DNA of 64,000 nucleotides from Rhizobium redzepovicii. GTDB taxonomy: Bacteria; Pseudomonadota; Alphaproteobacteria; Rhizobiales; Rhizobiaceae. A model generated the notes under the pieces. The model was not told the DNA's origin. It saw only the letters and a program-made list of their open reading frames with translations, and searched no databases. The stretch covers positions 145,572 to 209,571 of the forward strand of contig NZ_JAILYH010000014.1 in the NCBI RefSeq assembly GCF_019793435.1, given 5' to 3'. Position numbers and translations under genes: made by a program. This document shows positions 25,413 through 34,421 of this stretch, piece by piece; positions within the stretch are counted from its first letter, which is position 1; each line of letters opens with the position of its first letter.

Positions 25413-27044
25413 TCACTTATTTCTTGGCGGCCGGGCTTTGGTGTCGGGCACGTGCGGCCGAACATCGGCAAACCTCGTCACGGGCCGGAAGCGTATCTGG
25501 GCATTGACCGGGATCTGCCCGGCGAGATCGAGATGATATTCGGCGACCGTGCCGATGACCGGGTAACCGCCGGTCAACGGATGGTCCGCAAGGAAAAGCA
25601 CCGGCTGGCCGCTATGCGGCACCTGGATCGCGCCGGTTGCGGTTCCCTCGCTCGGCAGCTCCGTCTTGTCCTTACGCTCGATGGCGATGTCGCCGGAAAG
25701 ACGGATACCGACACGGTTGGACTGCGGGGTCACCTGCCAGAGTTGACCCGAGAAACTGGTGATGGCGGCCTCGGTGAACCAGTCGCTGCGCGGTCCCATG
25801 ATCACGTCGAGCGTCACGATCTCGCCGGAAGCCGGAAACGCGAAGGCCGGCGCTTCGGAAAGCGATACGCTGCCGAGAGACTGCGTCGCCGTTTGCAGTG
25901 TCAAGATCGTCCCTGCCGTGACCGGGTCCGGGCCGATGAAGGCAAGCGTATCGGTCGAGGCGCTGCCGAGCACCGGCTCGACAGTGAGACCGCCGCGGAT
26001 CGACAAATAGCTTCGCATGCCGCGCGGCGCATGGCCGAGCGTCACCACATCGCCGGGCTCCAGCGAGATGGGCCGATAGGTTTCGGCGGCAATGGTGCGC
26101 CCTGAGGCATCGCGGATCGATATCGGACAGGGCGCGCCGGTCAGTGCCATCACCGTCCGGCCCGACGCCTCGAAAGAAAATCCGCCGAGGGTGATTTCGA
26201 GGCACGGGGTGCCGGCAGCATTGCCGACCACACGGTTGGCCGCCTTGAGTGCCCGTCGATCGAGCGCGCCTGAGGAGGACACGCCCTGGCCGGTCTTGCC
26301 GAAGCGGCCGAGATCCTGAAACAGTGCCGGCATGGGTGCGGCCAGGACCTTTAGTGTGACAGCCCCGCCGGAGACCTCGGCCGGGCCCGCATCTGCGACC
26401 TTCGTCGCCAGAGTGGAAATCGCAACCGTCCGCTTTTCGAGATCGAAGAAGCGCACCCGGTAGCCGGGCTGGAACAAGGCCGGCGGATCGCGCGACAGGT
26501 CCCACATTTTTTCCAACGTCGTGCCGATGATCTGCCAGCCGCCGGGACTTGCCTGCGGATAGACGCCGGAAAAGGCGCCAGCAAGAGCGACCGATCCCGC
26601 CGGAATCCGAGTCCGCGGGCTTTGGCGCCGCGGCACATGCAGCGCGGGATCACCACCGACAAGATAACCGAAACCGGGGGCAAAGCCGCAGAAGGCGACG
26701 GTGAAGGTGCTCTCGGTGTGACGACGGATGACCTCTTCGACTGACAGACCGGTCAGTTGCGCCACATCGGCAAGGTCTTCGCCGTCATAGTGAACCGGGA
26801 TTTCGACGAGCTGGTCGGACGGCGCGATGCGGGCCGAAAGGTCGCGGGTGGCGATCTCGCCGGCAAGCCGTTCCGCGGTGAGCCTTTCTGCGCGAAAGCC
26901 GATCATCAGCGTGCGTGCGGCCGGCACTATCTCTTCGATGCCCTCCACCGGATCGGTTTCGAGCGAAGCAAACAGCGCCAGCGTCTGGTCGAGATCGTCG
27001 AGTTCGACCAGAAGGGTCGTCAGGTTGACGGGCAGGAAGCGCAT
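25413..27044 (-). CDS. 5-oxoprolinase subunits B and C fused (KipI-KipA type)
   Basis: A 543-residue fusion. Residues 1 to about 215 are the PxpB/KipI (AHS1) domain, with FCGFAPGFGYLVGGDP and PRTRIPAGSVALAG; residues about 225-530 are the PxpC/KipA (AHS2) domain, with QDLGRFGKTGQGVSSSGALD and HPLTGGYPVIGTVA. In bacteria the separate subunits join PxpA to open 5-oxoproline to glutamate with ATP. The same two domains serve as the carboxyltransferase in urea carboxylase. The start at 27044 follows TGAGGATCC, and the stop lies ten bases before the carboxylase gene. The fusion and the biotin partner make the true reaction uncertain. Confidence 0.92.
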   Translation of the reverse strand: MRFLPVNLTTLLVELDDLDQTLALFASLETDPVEGIEEIVPAARTLMIGFRAERLTAERLAGEIATRDLSARIAPSDQLVEIPVHYDGEDLADVAQLTGLSVEEVIRRHTESTFTVAFCGFAPGFGYLVGGDPALHVPRRQSPRTRIPAGSVALAGAFSGVYPQASPGGWQIIGTTLEKMWDLSRDPPALFQPGYRVRFFDLEKRTVAISTLATKVADAGPAEVSGGAVTLKVLAAPMPALFQDLGRFGKTGQGVSSSGALDRRALKAANRVVGNAAGTPCLEITLGGFSFEASGRTVMALTGAPCPISIRDASGRTIAAETYRPISLEPGDVVTLGHAPRGMRSYLSIRGGLTVEPVLGSASTDTLAFIGPDPVTAGTILTLQTATQSLGSVSLSEAPAFAFPASGEIVTLDVIMGPRSDWFTEAAITSFSGQLWQVTPQSNRVGIRLSGDIAIERKDKTELPSEGTATGAIQVPHSGQPVLFLADHPLTGGYPVIGTVAEYHLDLAGQIPVNAQIRFRPVTRFADVRPHVPDTKARPPRNK

Positions 27045-27051
27045 CGGATCC

Positions 27052-27858
27052 TCAGGCGTGATAGGCGGTGTCGGGAATGTCGGTGATGAACATATGCCCC
27101 GGCGCATGGGTGATGGCAAAGGGCACGCCGGATGCCATCACGGCGGCCTGCGGGGTCACGCCGCAGGCCCAGAACACCGGGATTTCACCAGGCTCGATAC
27201 GCACCGGCTCGCCGAATTCCGGCTTCGACAGGTCTCGGATGCCGATTTCTTCCGGCGCGCCGATATGGACAGGTGCGCCGTGCACCGCCGGGAAGCGACC
27301 GGAGATGGTCGCGGCATCGGCGACGCGGCTCGCCTTGATCGGCCTCATCGATACGACCAGGTTGCCGCGCAGCCGGCCTGCCGGGCGGCAGGCGCGGTTG
27401 GTCAGATACATCGGAACGTTCGACTTGTCGGTGATATGCCGGATCTCGATGCCCGCCTCGGCCATCGACGTTTCGAAGGTGAAGCTGCATCCGATGAGGA
27501 AGCTGACGAGGTCGGGGCGTTCCGCCCAGGCCGTCGTCGCATCCGCGATTTCCTCGGCGAGCTTGCCGTCGCGCCAGATGCGATAGAGCGGCAGATCCGT
27601 GCGAAGATCGGCCCCCGGAGCCAGAAGCGTCATGTGCGAGCCGGGATCGGAAACGTCGAGCAATGGGCAGGCCTTCGGATTGCGCTGCGCAAAGAGCAGG
27701 AAATCGAAGGCCCAGTCGCGCGGCAGGACGATCATGTTTGCCTGGGTAAATCCCGGCGCCACACCCGACGTCGGCTCGGCATTACCGGCCCGATAGCGCC
27801 GGCGCGCGAGGCGCGCCGCTTCGGCATCGATGTGACCAAGGTTCTCAATCGCAATCAT
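27052..27858 (-). CDS. DUF1445 family protein (YcsI/D-glutamate cyclase-like)
   Basis: A 268-residue protein of the DUF1445 (YcsI) family, sometimes called putative hydro-lyase. A related domain occurs in the mammalian D-glutamate cyclase that converts D-glutamate to 5-oxo-D-proline. Diagnostic stretches are ANMIVLPRDWAFDFLLF, FLIGCSFTFE, PMYLTNRAC and FWACGVTPQAA. The ATG at 27858 follows GGAGGAAACC. In Bacillus subtilis ycsI lies in the ycsFGI-kipIAR cluster, matching this operon. A role in feeding D-glutamate or a related compound into the 5-oxoproline route is inferred. Confidence 0.87.
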   Translation of the reverse strand: MIAIENLGHIDAEAARLARRRYRAGNAEPTSGVAPGFTQANMIVLPRDWAFDFLLFAQRNPKACPLLDVSDPGSHMTLLAPGADLRTDLPLYRIWRDGKLAEEIADATTAWAERPDLVSFLIGCSFTFETSMAEAGIEIRHITDKSNVPMYLTNRACRPAGRLRGNLVVSMRPIKASRVADAATISGRFPAVHGAPVHIGAPEEIGIRDLSKPEFGEPVRIEPGEIPVFWACGVTPQAAVMASGVPFAITHAPGHMFITDIPDTAYHA

Positions 27859-27878
27859 GGTTTCCTCCAAATGTTTGC

Positions 27879-28643
27879 TCACGCCGCCAGGAACGAGCGA
27901 ACGGTGATCCCGTCGGTCTCAAAGGCCTGACGAATCGCCTGGGCGATCGCGACCGCACCGGGGCTGTCGCCATGGACGCAGATCGACTGAGCATCGACCT
28001 TGATGGTCGAGCCGTCGATCGCTTCGATCGTACCCTCGTGAGCAAGTTGCAGCATGCGACGGGCGATCACGGTTGTGTCGTGCAGAACCGCGCCCGGTTC
28101 ACGACGCGAAACGAGTTCCCCGCCGGCCGTATAGGCGCGGTCGGCGAAGGCCTCGGCCACGGTCTTGAGGCCGGATTTGTGCGCGAGTTTGAGGATGGGT
28201 GCTCCGGCCAGGCCCATTAGAACCAGGTCCGGATCGATCGCCTTGATGCCGTCGATCACCGCCTGGCCCTGTATTGGATCGTGGGCAATGCGGTTGTAGA
28301 GCGCGCCGTGCGGCTTAACGTAGCCGACTACGACGCCCGCAGCAGCGGCGACGCCTTTCAGCGCGCCGATCTGATAAATGACGTCGGCGGTCAGTTCCGG
28401 GCTGGTGACGCCCATGTCGCGCCGTCCGAAGCCGACTCGGTCGGGATAGGAAACATGGGCTCCGACCGAAACGCCCCTTTCAGCGGCGGCTTTGACAGTC
28501 TTCAGAATGCCGAGCGGATCGCCGGCATGGAAGCCGCAGGCGATATTGGCGCTGGAGACGATGGCCAGCATAGCCGCGTCGTCGCCCATGCCCCAGGCGC
28601 CGTAGCTTTCGCCGAGATCGCTGTTCAGATCGATGGCAGTCAT
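27879..28643 (-). CDS. pxpA: 5-oxoprolinase subunit A (LamB/YcsF family)
   Basis: A 254-residue TIM-barrel-like protein. The family motifs are all present: DLNSDLGESYG at the start, SANIACGFHAGDP, GAHVSYPDRVGFGRR, and YVKPHGALYN. PxpA with PxpB and PxpC hydrolyses 5-oxoproline in an ATP-dependent reaction. It is the second gene of the operon; the DUF1445 gene begins 20 bases downstream. The complex would act in the cytoplasm. Whether the natural lactam here is 5-oxoproline depends on the role of the biotin carboxylase. Confidence 0.93.
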   Translation of the reverse strand: MTAIDLNSDLGESYGAWGMGDDAAMLAIVSSANIACGFHAGDPLGILKTVKAAAERGVSVGAHVSYPDRVGFGRRDMGVTSPELTADVIYQIGALKGVAAAAGVVVGYVKPHGALYNRIAHDPIQGQAVIDGIKAIDPDLVLMGLAGAPILKLAHKSGLKTVAEAFADRAYTAGGELVSRREPGAVLHDTTVIARRMLQLAHEGTIEAIDGSTIKVDAQSICVHGDSPGAVAIAQAIRQAFETDGITVRSFLAA

Positions 28644-28766
28644 GTCAGATCTCCCTGTGAATCACGAACGATGTAGGCCGGGCTGTCCGGAACCGAAAGC
28701 GTGATTGATTCAAAAAGTCAGAGCGGGGCCCGGGCGCAAAGGCGCCCGCGCCCTCCTCGTCCCGCG

Positions 28767-30023
28767 TTACGCGGCAAGCAGCGCGAAGATCGGGCCGATC
28801 GACTTGTAGCCCATGTACCAGGTCAGTGCGCAGACCAGTACGCCGAGCACCAGCAGCCAACGCGGATACCGATAGCCTCCCATCAGGTCGGACCGGGCCC
28901 AGGCCGCATAGATGAAGATCGACAGGCCGATCGGCAGAATCAGGCCGTTCAGCCCCCCGACGAAGACCAGCATCTGTGCCGGCGGCGTGGTGATGATCAC
29001 GTAGAAGAACAGCGACACGGCAATGAAGATGACAGTCGCGATGCTGCGGGCCCGTTCGGTGATGTCTCTCTTGAAAATCGTGACGAACGAGACCGACGTG
29101 TAAGCGGCACCGATGACTGAGGTGATCGCAGCAGCCCAGAAGATGACGCCGAAGATGCGCAGGCCAATGTTGCCAGTGGCGGCCTGGAAAGCCTGGGCAG
29201 CCGGATTCGCACCCGCGCCGGAAACATCGATGACGGCTCCGCCCGCAACCACGCCGAGGACGGCCAGGAAAAGCACGTAGCGCATGAGGCCGGTGACAGC
29301 GATGCCCGTCAGCGCTGCACGGTTGACCGCACCGAGATTCTCGATGCCGACCGTGCCCTTGTCGAGCAGTCGGTGGGCGCCGGAATAGGTGATATAGCCC
29401 CCGACCGTGCCGCCGACGATGGTGGTGATGGTAGCGAAATCGATGGTGGACGGCAGAAAGGTCTGGAACAGCGCGTCGCCAACCGGCGGCGCCGATGCGA
29501 AGGCAACATAGACCGTCAAGGCGATCATCAGGATACCGGCCAGGACAATGAAGCGATCGATCGCCATGCCGGCACGCTTCGACAGGAAGATGCCGATCGA
29601 AAGCAGCGCGCTGATCGCCCCGCCAAGCTTCGGATCAAGGCCGATCATCGCATTGATGCCGAGGCCTGTGCCGCCGATGTTGCCGATGTTGAAGAATAAT
29701 CCGCCGACGATGACGAGAATTGCGAGCAGATAGCCGGAGCCCGGGAGGGCGGCGTTGGCGAGGTCGGAAGCCCGCATCTTCGTCAGCGTGACGATCCGCC
29801 AGATATTCAGCTGAACGACGAAATCGATCAGGATAGAGGCGAGGATCGCGAAGGCGAAGGCCGCACAGAGTTTTGTTGTGAACGTCGCCGTCTGGGTGAT
29901 GAAGCCCGGACCGATGGCAGACGTGGCCATCAGGAAGATGGCCGCCACGAGCGCAGCGCGGCGCGACTTGGCCGACATCCGCGCCGGCGCAACGGTTGTC
30001 ATTGAAATTGCTGACTGTTCCAT
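28767..30023 (-). CDS. NRAMP-related transporter (YcsG-like)
   Basis: A 418-residue membrane protein with about eleven hydrophobic helices, related to NRAMP metal transporters and to B. subtilis YcsG. The first helix of true NRAMPs contains the metal-binding DPGN; here the place reads GPGF (residues 38-41), and no MPH-type motif is seen in the sixth helix. A metal is therefore unlikely as substrate. Being first in the pxp operon suggests import of an organic compound such as 5-oxoproline. The ATG at 30023 follows GGAGGGGTTC. The membrane fold is supported by sequence; the substrate is inferred. Confidence 0.82.
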   Translation of the reverse strand: MEQSAISMTTVAPARMSAKSRRAALVAAIFLMATSAIGPGFITQTATFTTKLCAAFAFAILASILIDFVVQLNIWRIVTLTKMRASDLANAALPGSGYLLAILVIVGGLFFNIGNIGGTGLGINAMIGLDPKLGGAISALLSIGIFLSKRAGMAIDRFIVLAGILMIALTVYVAFASAPPVGDALFQTFLPSTIDFATITTIVGGTVGGYITYSGAHRLLDKGTVGIENLGAVNRAALTGIAVTGLMRYVLFLAVLGVVAGGAVIDVSGAGANPAAQAFQAATGNIGLRIFGVIFWAAAITSVIGAAYTSVSFVTIFKRDITERARSIATVIFIAVSLFFYVIITTPPAQMLVFVGGLNGLILPIGLSIFIYAAWARSDLMGGYRYPRWLLVLGVLVCALTWYMGYKSIGPIFALLAA

Positions 30024-30440
30024 GAACCCCTCCTTATGTGCAGGCCGACGCCGAGATCTCGGCGGGCTGCCTAGGTTTGTTGACAGCATCACGGTGACAC
30101 GTTTTACAATTCTGTCAAGATTGTTCAACGATTTTGCTGTATCGTTCTACCAAATAACCGCAATTCGGCCGCAACAAACGCACTTGGACCAGGTGTCCTT
30201 TATTGTTGCAAGTTCCGGCCACATCCGAAGTGGCTCTTGCCTCCTTTCGTGCATCAACGATAAGGAACGGGTTGCGGGGGCTTTCACTTTCTGTCTGCCC
30301 GAGGGGCCATGTACGGCGTCTGGCGTTGCCCCAGTCCGCGTGGTCAAGCCACTCCTCTTATGGCTCCCGGAGATGCAAACCGCTATACCGGTGCGCAAGG
30401 GCGCGGAGGTTTCACTCGTGTCTGTGCATTAGGGGATTTG
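30024..30440. other. Divergent control region between the pxp operon and gntR
   Basis: About 415 bases with no credible gene; frames reading through it lack ribosome sites. The part from 30085 to 30175 is AT-rich and probably holds the operon promoter. No strong palindrome for a GntR dimer was found by eye. Confidence 0.5.
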
Positions 30441-31103
30441 ATGGTCGAACAAAATATCACATCGGCGCTCGCGCCGCGCCTGGCGGAGGAAATCCGCGAC
30501 AAACTGATTGCTGGCGAATTGAAGCCGGGCCAGCGCCTTTCCGAGACAGCGCTAAGTGCCGGTCTGGATGTGTCGCGCAACTCTTTGCGTGAGGCATTCC
30601 GGCTTCTGACAAAAGAAGGGCTCTTGCGGCACGAGCCCAATCGCGGCGTTTTTGTCGCCACACCCAGTATGGCCTCGATCATCGACATCTATCGCGTGCG
30701 CCGTGTGATCGAATGCCAGGCGCTCGCCAAGGCGTATCCCAACCATCCGGCGGTGGCACGAATGCGCGCGGCAGTCACGCGTGCCAAGCTCGCGCGCGAG
30801 GCCAAGGATTGGGGTATGGTCGGCAGTGAGAACATGGTCTTTCACGCGGCGATCGTAGATCTCGCCGACAGTCACCGTCTGAACACCTTCTATGCGCAGA
30901 TCGCCGCAGAGCTGCGCCTCAGCTTCGGCCTGCTCTCCGATCCCGAGCTGTTGCACGCTCCCTACGTCGATCTTAATGCGGCAATCCTTGAAAAGCTTGA
31001 GGCAGGGATGACGGCCGAAGCCTCCGCGGCACTTGAGGCGTATCTGATGCAGTCCGAGCGCACTGTTCTGGCCGCTTTCTCGCGAATTGGCGGCGCCAAA
31101 TGA
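30441..31103 (+). CDS. GntR-family regulator (FadR/FCD type)
   Basis: A 220-residue regulator with a GntR helix-turn-helix (LIAGELKPGQRLSETAL, DVSRNSLREAFRLL, RHEPNRGVFV) and an alpha-helical FCD effector domain (about residues 80-210) with the metal-binding residues in the D-x3-N/H arrangement (FHAAIVDLADSH). It is divergent from the pxp operon across 417 bases and is its probable regulator, in the place held by the unrelated IclR-type KipR in B. subtilis. The ATG at 30441 follows AGGGGATTTG. A longer reading frame upstream is not supported. Confidence 0.88.
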   Translation: MVEQNITSALAPRLAEEIRDKLIAGELKPGQRLSETALSAGLDVSRNSLREAFRLLTKEGLLRHEPNRGVFVATPSMASIIDIYRVRRVIECQALAKAYPNHPAVARMRAAVTRAKLAREAKDWGMVGSENMVFHAAIVDLADSHRLNTFYAQIAAELRLSFGLLSDPELLHAPYVDLNAAILEKLEAGMTAEASAALEAYLMQSERTVLAAFSRIGGAK

Positions 31104-31250
31104 ATTGCACGCTCGGCCGCGCGTTTCGATGCCGCTTAAAGGACGATTCGTCTCTGGTTGCGACAATAGCCCCGCGGCGCATGGCCATCGGTGGCGGATG
31201 GATTTCAACAGGTCCGCGGCCATAGGCTGCCGATCCCGCCCTCGCCCATC

Positions 31251-32018
31251 CTACGTCCGGCTGATCGAAACCCCACCATCGGCGAGCATCGCCGTCCCCG
31301 TCACGAAGCTCGACAGATCAGACGCAAGGAAGAGCGCCGCATTGGCGATCTCTTCCGGCTGCGCCATGCGCTTCAGCGCATGCAGCCCCTCGACGAAGGC
31401 GAGCAGTTCCTCGGTCGCGTCAGGCGCGTTGGTGATGCTGGCCGGCGTGTCAGTGCCGCCGGGCAGCAGGGCGTTGACGCGGATGTTCCGCCGGCCGAGT
31501 TCGGCGGCGAGCACCTGAACGAAGCCGATCAACCCCGCCTTGCTCGCCGCATAGGCGGCCATGCCCGGCATGCCGGCGGTGTGGCCGACGAAGGTGGAGG
31601 TGAAGATCAGCGATCCGCCGCCTTTTCCCATCGCTGCCGACTGGTATTTGGCGCCGACGAAGGCCGCGGTGAGATTGGTCTCGATCGTCTCGCGCCAGCC
31701 CTCCGGCGACAGTTCCGCCACCGGCCCCATCTCGCCGAGAATGCCGGCATTGTTGAAACCGATGTCGAGTCCGCCGAAGCGGGAGACAGCCGTTTCACTA
31801 AGCCTGGCCTGCAGCCCCTCGTCCCTGATGTCGCCCGATATTGCGACGGCCTGCCCACCCTCCGCCTCGATTTCGGCGACGACGGCGTCGAGCGCCTCTT
31901 GTCGCCTTCCGGTGACCACGAGCTTGGCGCCCTCCCGTGCAAAGAGTTTCGCCGCGGCGCGGCCAATGCCGGAGCTTGCGCCGGTGATGATCGCGACCTT
32001 GTCGTTCAGAAGTCTCAT
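31251..32018 (-). CDS. Short-chain dehydrogenase
   Basis: A 255-residue classical SDR with TGASSGIGRAAAKL, NNAGI, the catalytic Ser in TSTFVGH and YxxxK in AYAASKAG, and SFVTGTAMLADGG. The ATG at 32018 begins MRLLNDKVAIITG. It is a single gene and its substrate is not indicated by the neighbours. The ribosome site GAGGAGAAAC precedes the start. Confidence 0.85.
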   Translation of the reverse strand: MRLLNDKVAIITGASSGIGRAAAKLFAREGAKLVVTGRRQEALDAVVAEIEAEGGQAVAISGDIRDEGLQARLSETAVSRFGGLDIGFNNAGILGEMGPVAELSPEGWRETIETNLTAAFVGAKYQSAAMGKGGGSLIFTSTFVGHTAGMPGMAAYAASKAGLIGFVQVLAAELGRRNIRVNALLPGGTDTPASITNAPDATEELLAFVEGLHALKRMAQPEEIANAALFLASDLSSFVTGTAMLADGGVSISRT

Positions 32019-32355
32019 GTCCGTTTCTCCTCAATTGTCGAGGCATCCGGAATCTCAAACATCGGGCGATGCAGCCACCCGTTTCCCGCGCGGACAAACG
32101 AAAACCGCCGACAGCCGATGCTTTCGGCCAACGATCAGCCCCTCGCAGCAGCGGACAAAAGCCTCGACGCCGCATCGGAATATCGAAATTCGCGTTGCAA
32201 AACGCCGCCTTGCCGGACTTTCCACATACGCAGCTGCCGCAGCGTCAGCGCCATTGTGCGCTGCACCATCGATTTATCCAGCGTGTGACATTCATCCGAT
32301 TCCCTTGATTGTTCTTCCCGATTAAGAAGGGACGCACACGTAAGGGAATCTCTTC
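32019..32355. other. Divergent intergenic region, SDR and DMT transporter
   Basis: About 337 bases. No frame with a convincing ribosome site or family resemblance. Probable promoters of both flanking genes; no distinct operator seen. Confidence 0.45.
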
Positions 32356-33264
32356 ATGCCGCGGTCACGCAATACTGAGGGCGCCATCTATATGAGCATG
32401 GCGATGGCCGGGTTTTCCGCGAGCGACGCTCTCTCCAAATCGGTGATCGCCTCCATGAACGCCGGCGAAATCATGTGCCTGCGCGGCCTCTTCACCAGCT
32501 TGCTCGTCTATCTGATCGCCTGGAAAATGGGCGCTCTGCGCTCCTGGCGCGTCGTGCTGAAGCCGATCATCATCCTCCGCATCGTCTGCGAGATGTTCTC
32601 CGCCGTCACTTATATCACCGCGCTCGGCATGATGCCGATCGCCAATGCCTCGGCGATCCTGCAGTCGCTGCCGCTGGTCGTCACCTTCGGCGCTGCGCTT
32701 TTCTTCAATGAGCCCGTCGGCTGGCGGCGCTGGTCGGCGATCCTTGTCGGCCTGGTCGGCGTGATGATCATCATTCGCCCAGGTCCGGAAGGATTCACCG
32801 CTGCCGCCCTGCTCTGCGTCGGCGCGGTGCTGACGACGGCCGGCCGCGATCTCGCCACCCGCTCGATCGATCCGGAGATTCCCTCGCTGATGATCACCGT
32901 CATCACCGCCATCTCCATCTCCTTTTTCGGCGCTTTGCTCATCCCGGTGCTCGGCGGCTGGCAACCGGTCAGCGCCACGTCGCTCGGTCATCTTCTGCTT
33001 GCCTCGGTGCTTGTGCTCGTTGGCTACCAGTCGGTCATCCTCGCCATGCGCACCGGCGAAATTTCCTTCGTCGCGCCGTTTCGCTATACGAGCCTCATCT
33101 TTTCCTCGCTGCTCGGCTTCTTCTTCTTTGCCGAAGTGCCTGACAGCTGGATGCTTGTGGGTGCTGCGATCGTCATCGCTTCTGGCCTCTATACGTTCTA
33201 TCGTGAAGCCAAGCGCCGCGTGCCGCCGATCGCGCAGGAATCTGCGCCGCGCTCACCGGTTTGA
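32356..33264 (+). CDS. DMT-family transporter (EamA)
   Basis: A 302-residue inner-membrane protein with ten predicted helices in two EamA repeats; RIVCEMFSAVTYITALGMMPIANASAIL (quoted in parts: VTYITALGMMPIANA) and RYTSLIFSSLLGFFFFAEVPD are typical. Family members export or import metabolites and drugs by proton exchange. It ends ten bases before mobA and may share a transcript with mobA-mobB, but a link to molybdenum is not indicated by the sequence. Its substrate cannot be stated. Confidence 0.88.
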   Translation: MPRSRNTEGAIYMSMAMAGFSASDALSKSVIASMNAGEIMCLRGLFTSLLVYLIAWKMGALRSWRVVLKPIIILRIVCEMFSAVTYITALGMMPIANASAILQSLPLVVTFGAALFFNEPVGWRRWSAILVGLVGVMIIIRPGPEGFTAAALLCVGAVLTTAGRDLATRSIDPEIPSLMITVITAISISFFGALLIPVLGGWQPVSATSLGHLLLASVLVLVGYQSVILAMRTGEISFVAPFRYTSLIFSSLLGFFFFAEVPDSWMLVGAAIVIASGLYTFYREAKRRVPPIAQESAPRSPV

Positions 33265-33273
33265 GGTAGGATT

Positions 33274-33903
33274 ATGACTGAATTCTCGCTCGGCAGATCC
33301 GATATAGCAGGCGTCGTGCTGGCCGGCGGCCGCTCGCAGCGAATGGGCAGCGACAAGGCGGGCGCAATGCTCGGGGCCGAAAGCCTGCTCCGACATGTCC
33401 TGACCCGCCTCTCGCAGCAAGTCCTCTCTGTTGCCGTCAATGCCGATGCCACCGCCGAGGATGTGCCTGCAGTCCCCGACCATTTTCCCGGCAAGGCCGG
33501 GCCATTGGCCGGCATCCATGCGGCGATGGTCTATGCTGCCGGCCTTCCCGGGATCACCCATGTCGTCACCGTCTCGGTGGATTGCCCGTTCTTCCCGGCC
33601 GATCTCGTCGCCCGGCTGGCGGCAGCGCTCGAGCGCCCGTCGCAGATCGCCATCGCCGCCTCCGAGGGCCGCAGCCATCCCGTCTTTGGGCTCTGGCCGG
33701 CGATACTCGCCGCCGACCTCGAAGCCTGGATCGTCACCGACGAAAAGCGCCGCGTGCGTGACTTCCTGTCACGGCATGACGTTACGGAAGTATCATTTCC
33801 GCTGCATCCGACCCGCGCCAGCCTGCTCGATCCTTTCTTCAACATCAACACGCCGGATGATCTCGTCGAAGCCGAACGCTGGTTGGAGGCCCTTCGCGCA
33901 TGA
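33274..33903 (+). CDS. mobA: Molybdenum cofactor guanylyltransferase
   Basis: A 209-residue enzyme that adds GMP to molybdopterin to form the MGD cofactor of DMSO-reductase-type enzymes. The GTP-binding motif LAGGRSQRMGSDKAG is intact at residues about 13-27, followed by FPGKAGPLAGIHAAM and VSVDCPFFPADLV. It overlaps mobB by four bases (ATGA), so the two are translationally coupled. The ATG at 33274 follows GAGGTAGG. Confidence 0.95.
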   Translation: MTEFSLGRSDIAGVVLAGGRSQRMGSDKAGAMLGAESLLRHVLTRLSQQVLSVAVNADATAEDVPAVPDHFPGKAGPLAGIHAAMVYAAGLPGITHVVTVSVDCPFFPADLVARLAAALERPSQIAIAASEGRSHPVFGLWPAILAADLEAWIVTDEKRRVRDFLSRHDVTEVSFPLHPTRASLLDPFFNINTPDDLVEAERWLEALRA

Positions 33904-34421
33904 CCGCACCCAAAATCTTCGGCATCGCCGGCTGGAAGAACTCGGGCAAGACGGGGCTCGCCGTCCGGCTGGTGACGGAATTCACCCGCCGTGGCTACCG
34001 GATCTCGACGATCAAGCATGCCCATCATGATTTCGATATCGACAAGGTCGGCGCCGACAGCTACCGCCACCGCGAGGCCGGCGCCCATGAGGTCACCATC
34101 GTCTCCGGCACCCGCTACGCCATCATGCATGAGCTGCGCGGCGCGCCCGAACCGGAATTCGAGGAGATCCTTGCGCGTCTTGCGCCCTGCGATCTCGTGC
34201 TGATCGAAGGCTACAAGCGCGAGCCGATCCCGAAGATCGAGGCCCGCCGGCTGGAAGCCGCCAATCGCCAGCCGCTGGCGTCGAGCGATCCCCATATCTG
34301 CGCCATCGCCGCCGATCACGCCGTTACGGATACAGCCCTGCCGGTCTTCGATCTAGACGACACAGGCGCCATCGCCGATTTCATCGCCGGCACCGTTGGC
34401 CTTGGACAGGCGAAGCTTTGA
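33900..34421 (+). CDS. mobB: Molybdopterin-guanine dinucleotide biosynthesis adaptor MobB
   Basis: A 173-residue GTP-binding protein that partners MobA. The P-loop is GWKNSGKTGL at residues about 10-19; KHAHHDFDIDKVGADSYRHREAGA and DLVLIEGYKREP are family hallmarks. It starts inside the mobA stop codon. Its last 69 bases overlap, on the opposite strand, the end of the hybrid histidine kinase gene, an unusually long tail-to-tail overlap. Confidence 0.95.
   Translation: MTAPKIFGIAGWKNSGKTGLAVRLVTEFTRRGYRISTIKHAHHDFDIDKVGADSYRHREAGAHEVTIVSGTRYAIMHELRGAPEPEFEEILARLAPCDLVLIEGYKREPIPKIEARRLEAANRQPLASSDPHICAIAADHAVTDTALPVFDLDDTGAIADFIAGTVGLGQAKL

Noticed and set aside
25413..27119. Start of the PxpB-PxpC fusion at 27119
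   Set aside because: The family begins at MRFLPVNLTTLLVE (27044); the earlier part overlaps the DUF1445 gene.
28767..30023. Manganese or iron uptake role for the NRAMP-related protein
   Set aside because: The DPGN metal motif is replaced by GPGF and the neighbours point to 5-oxoproline chemistry.
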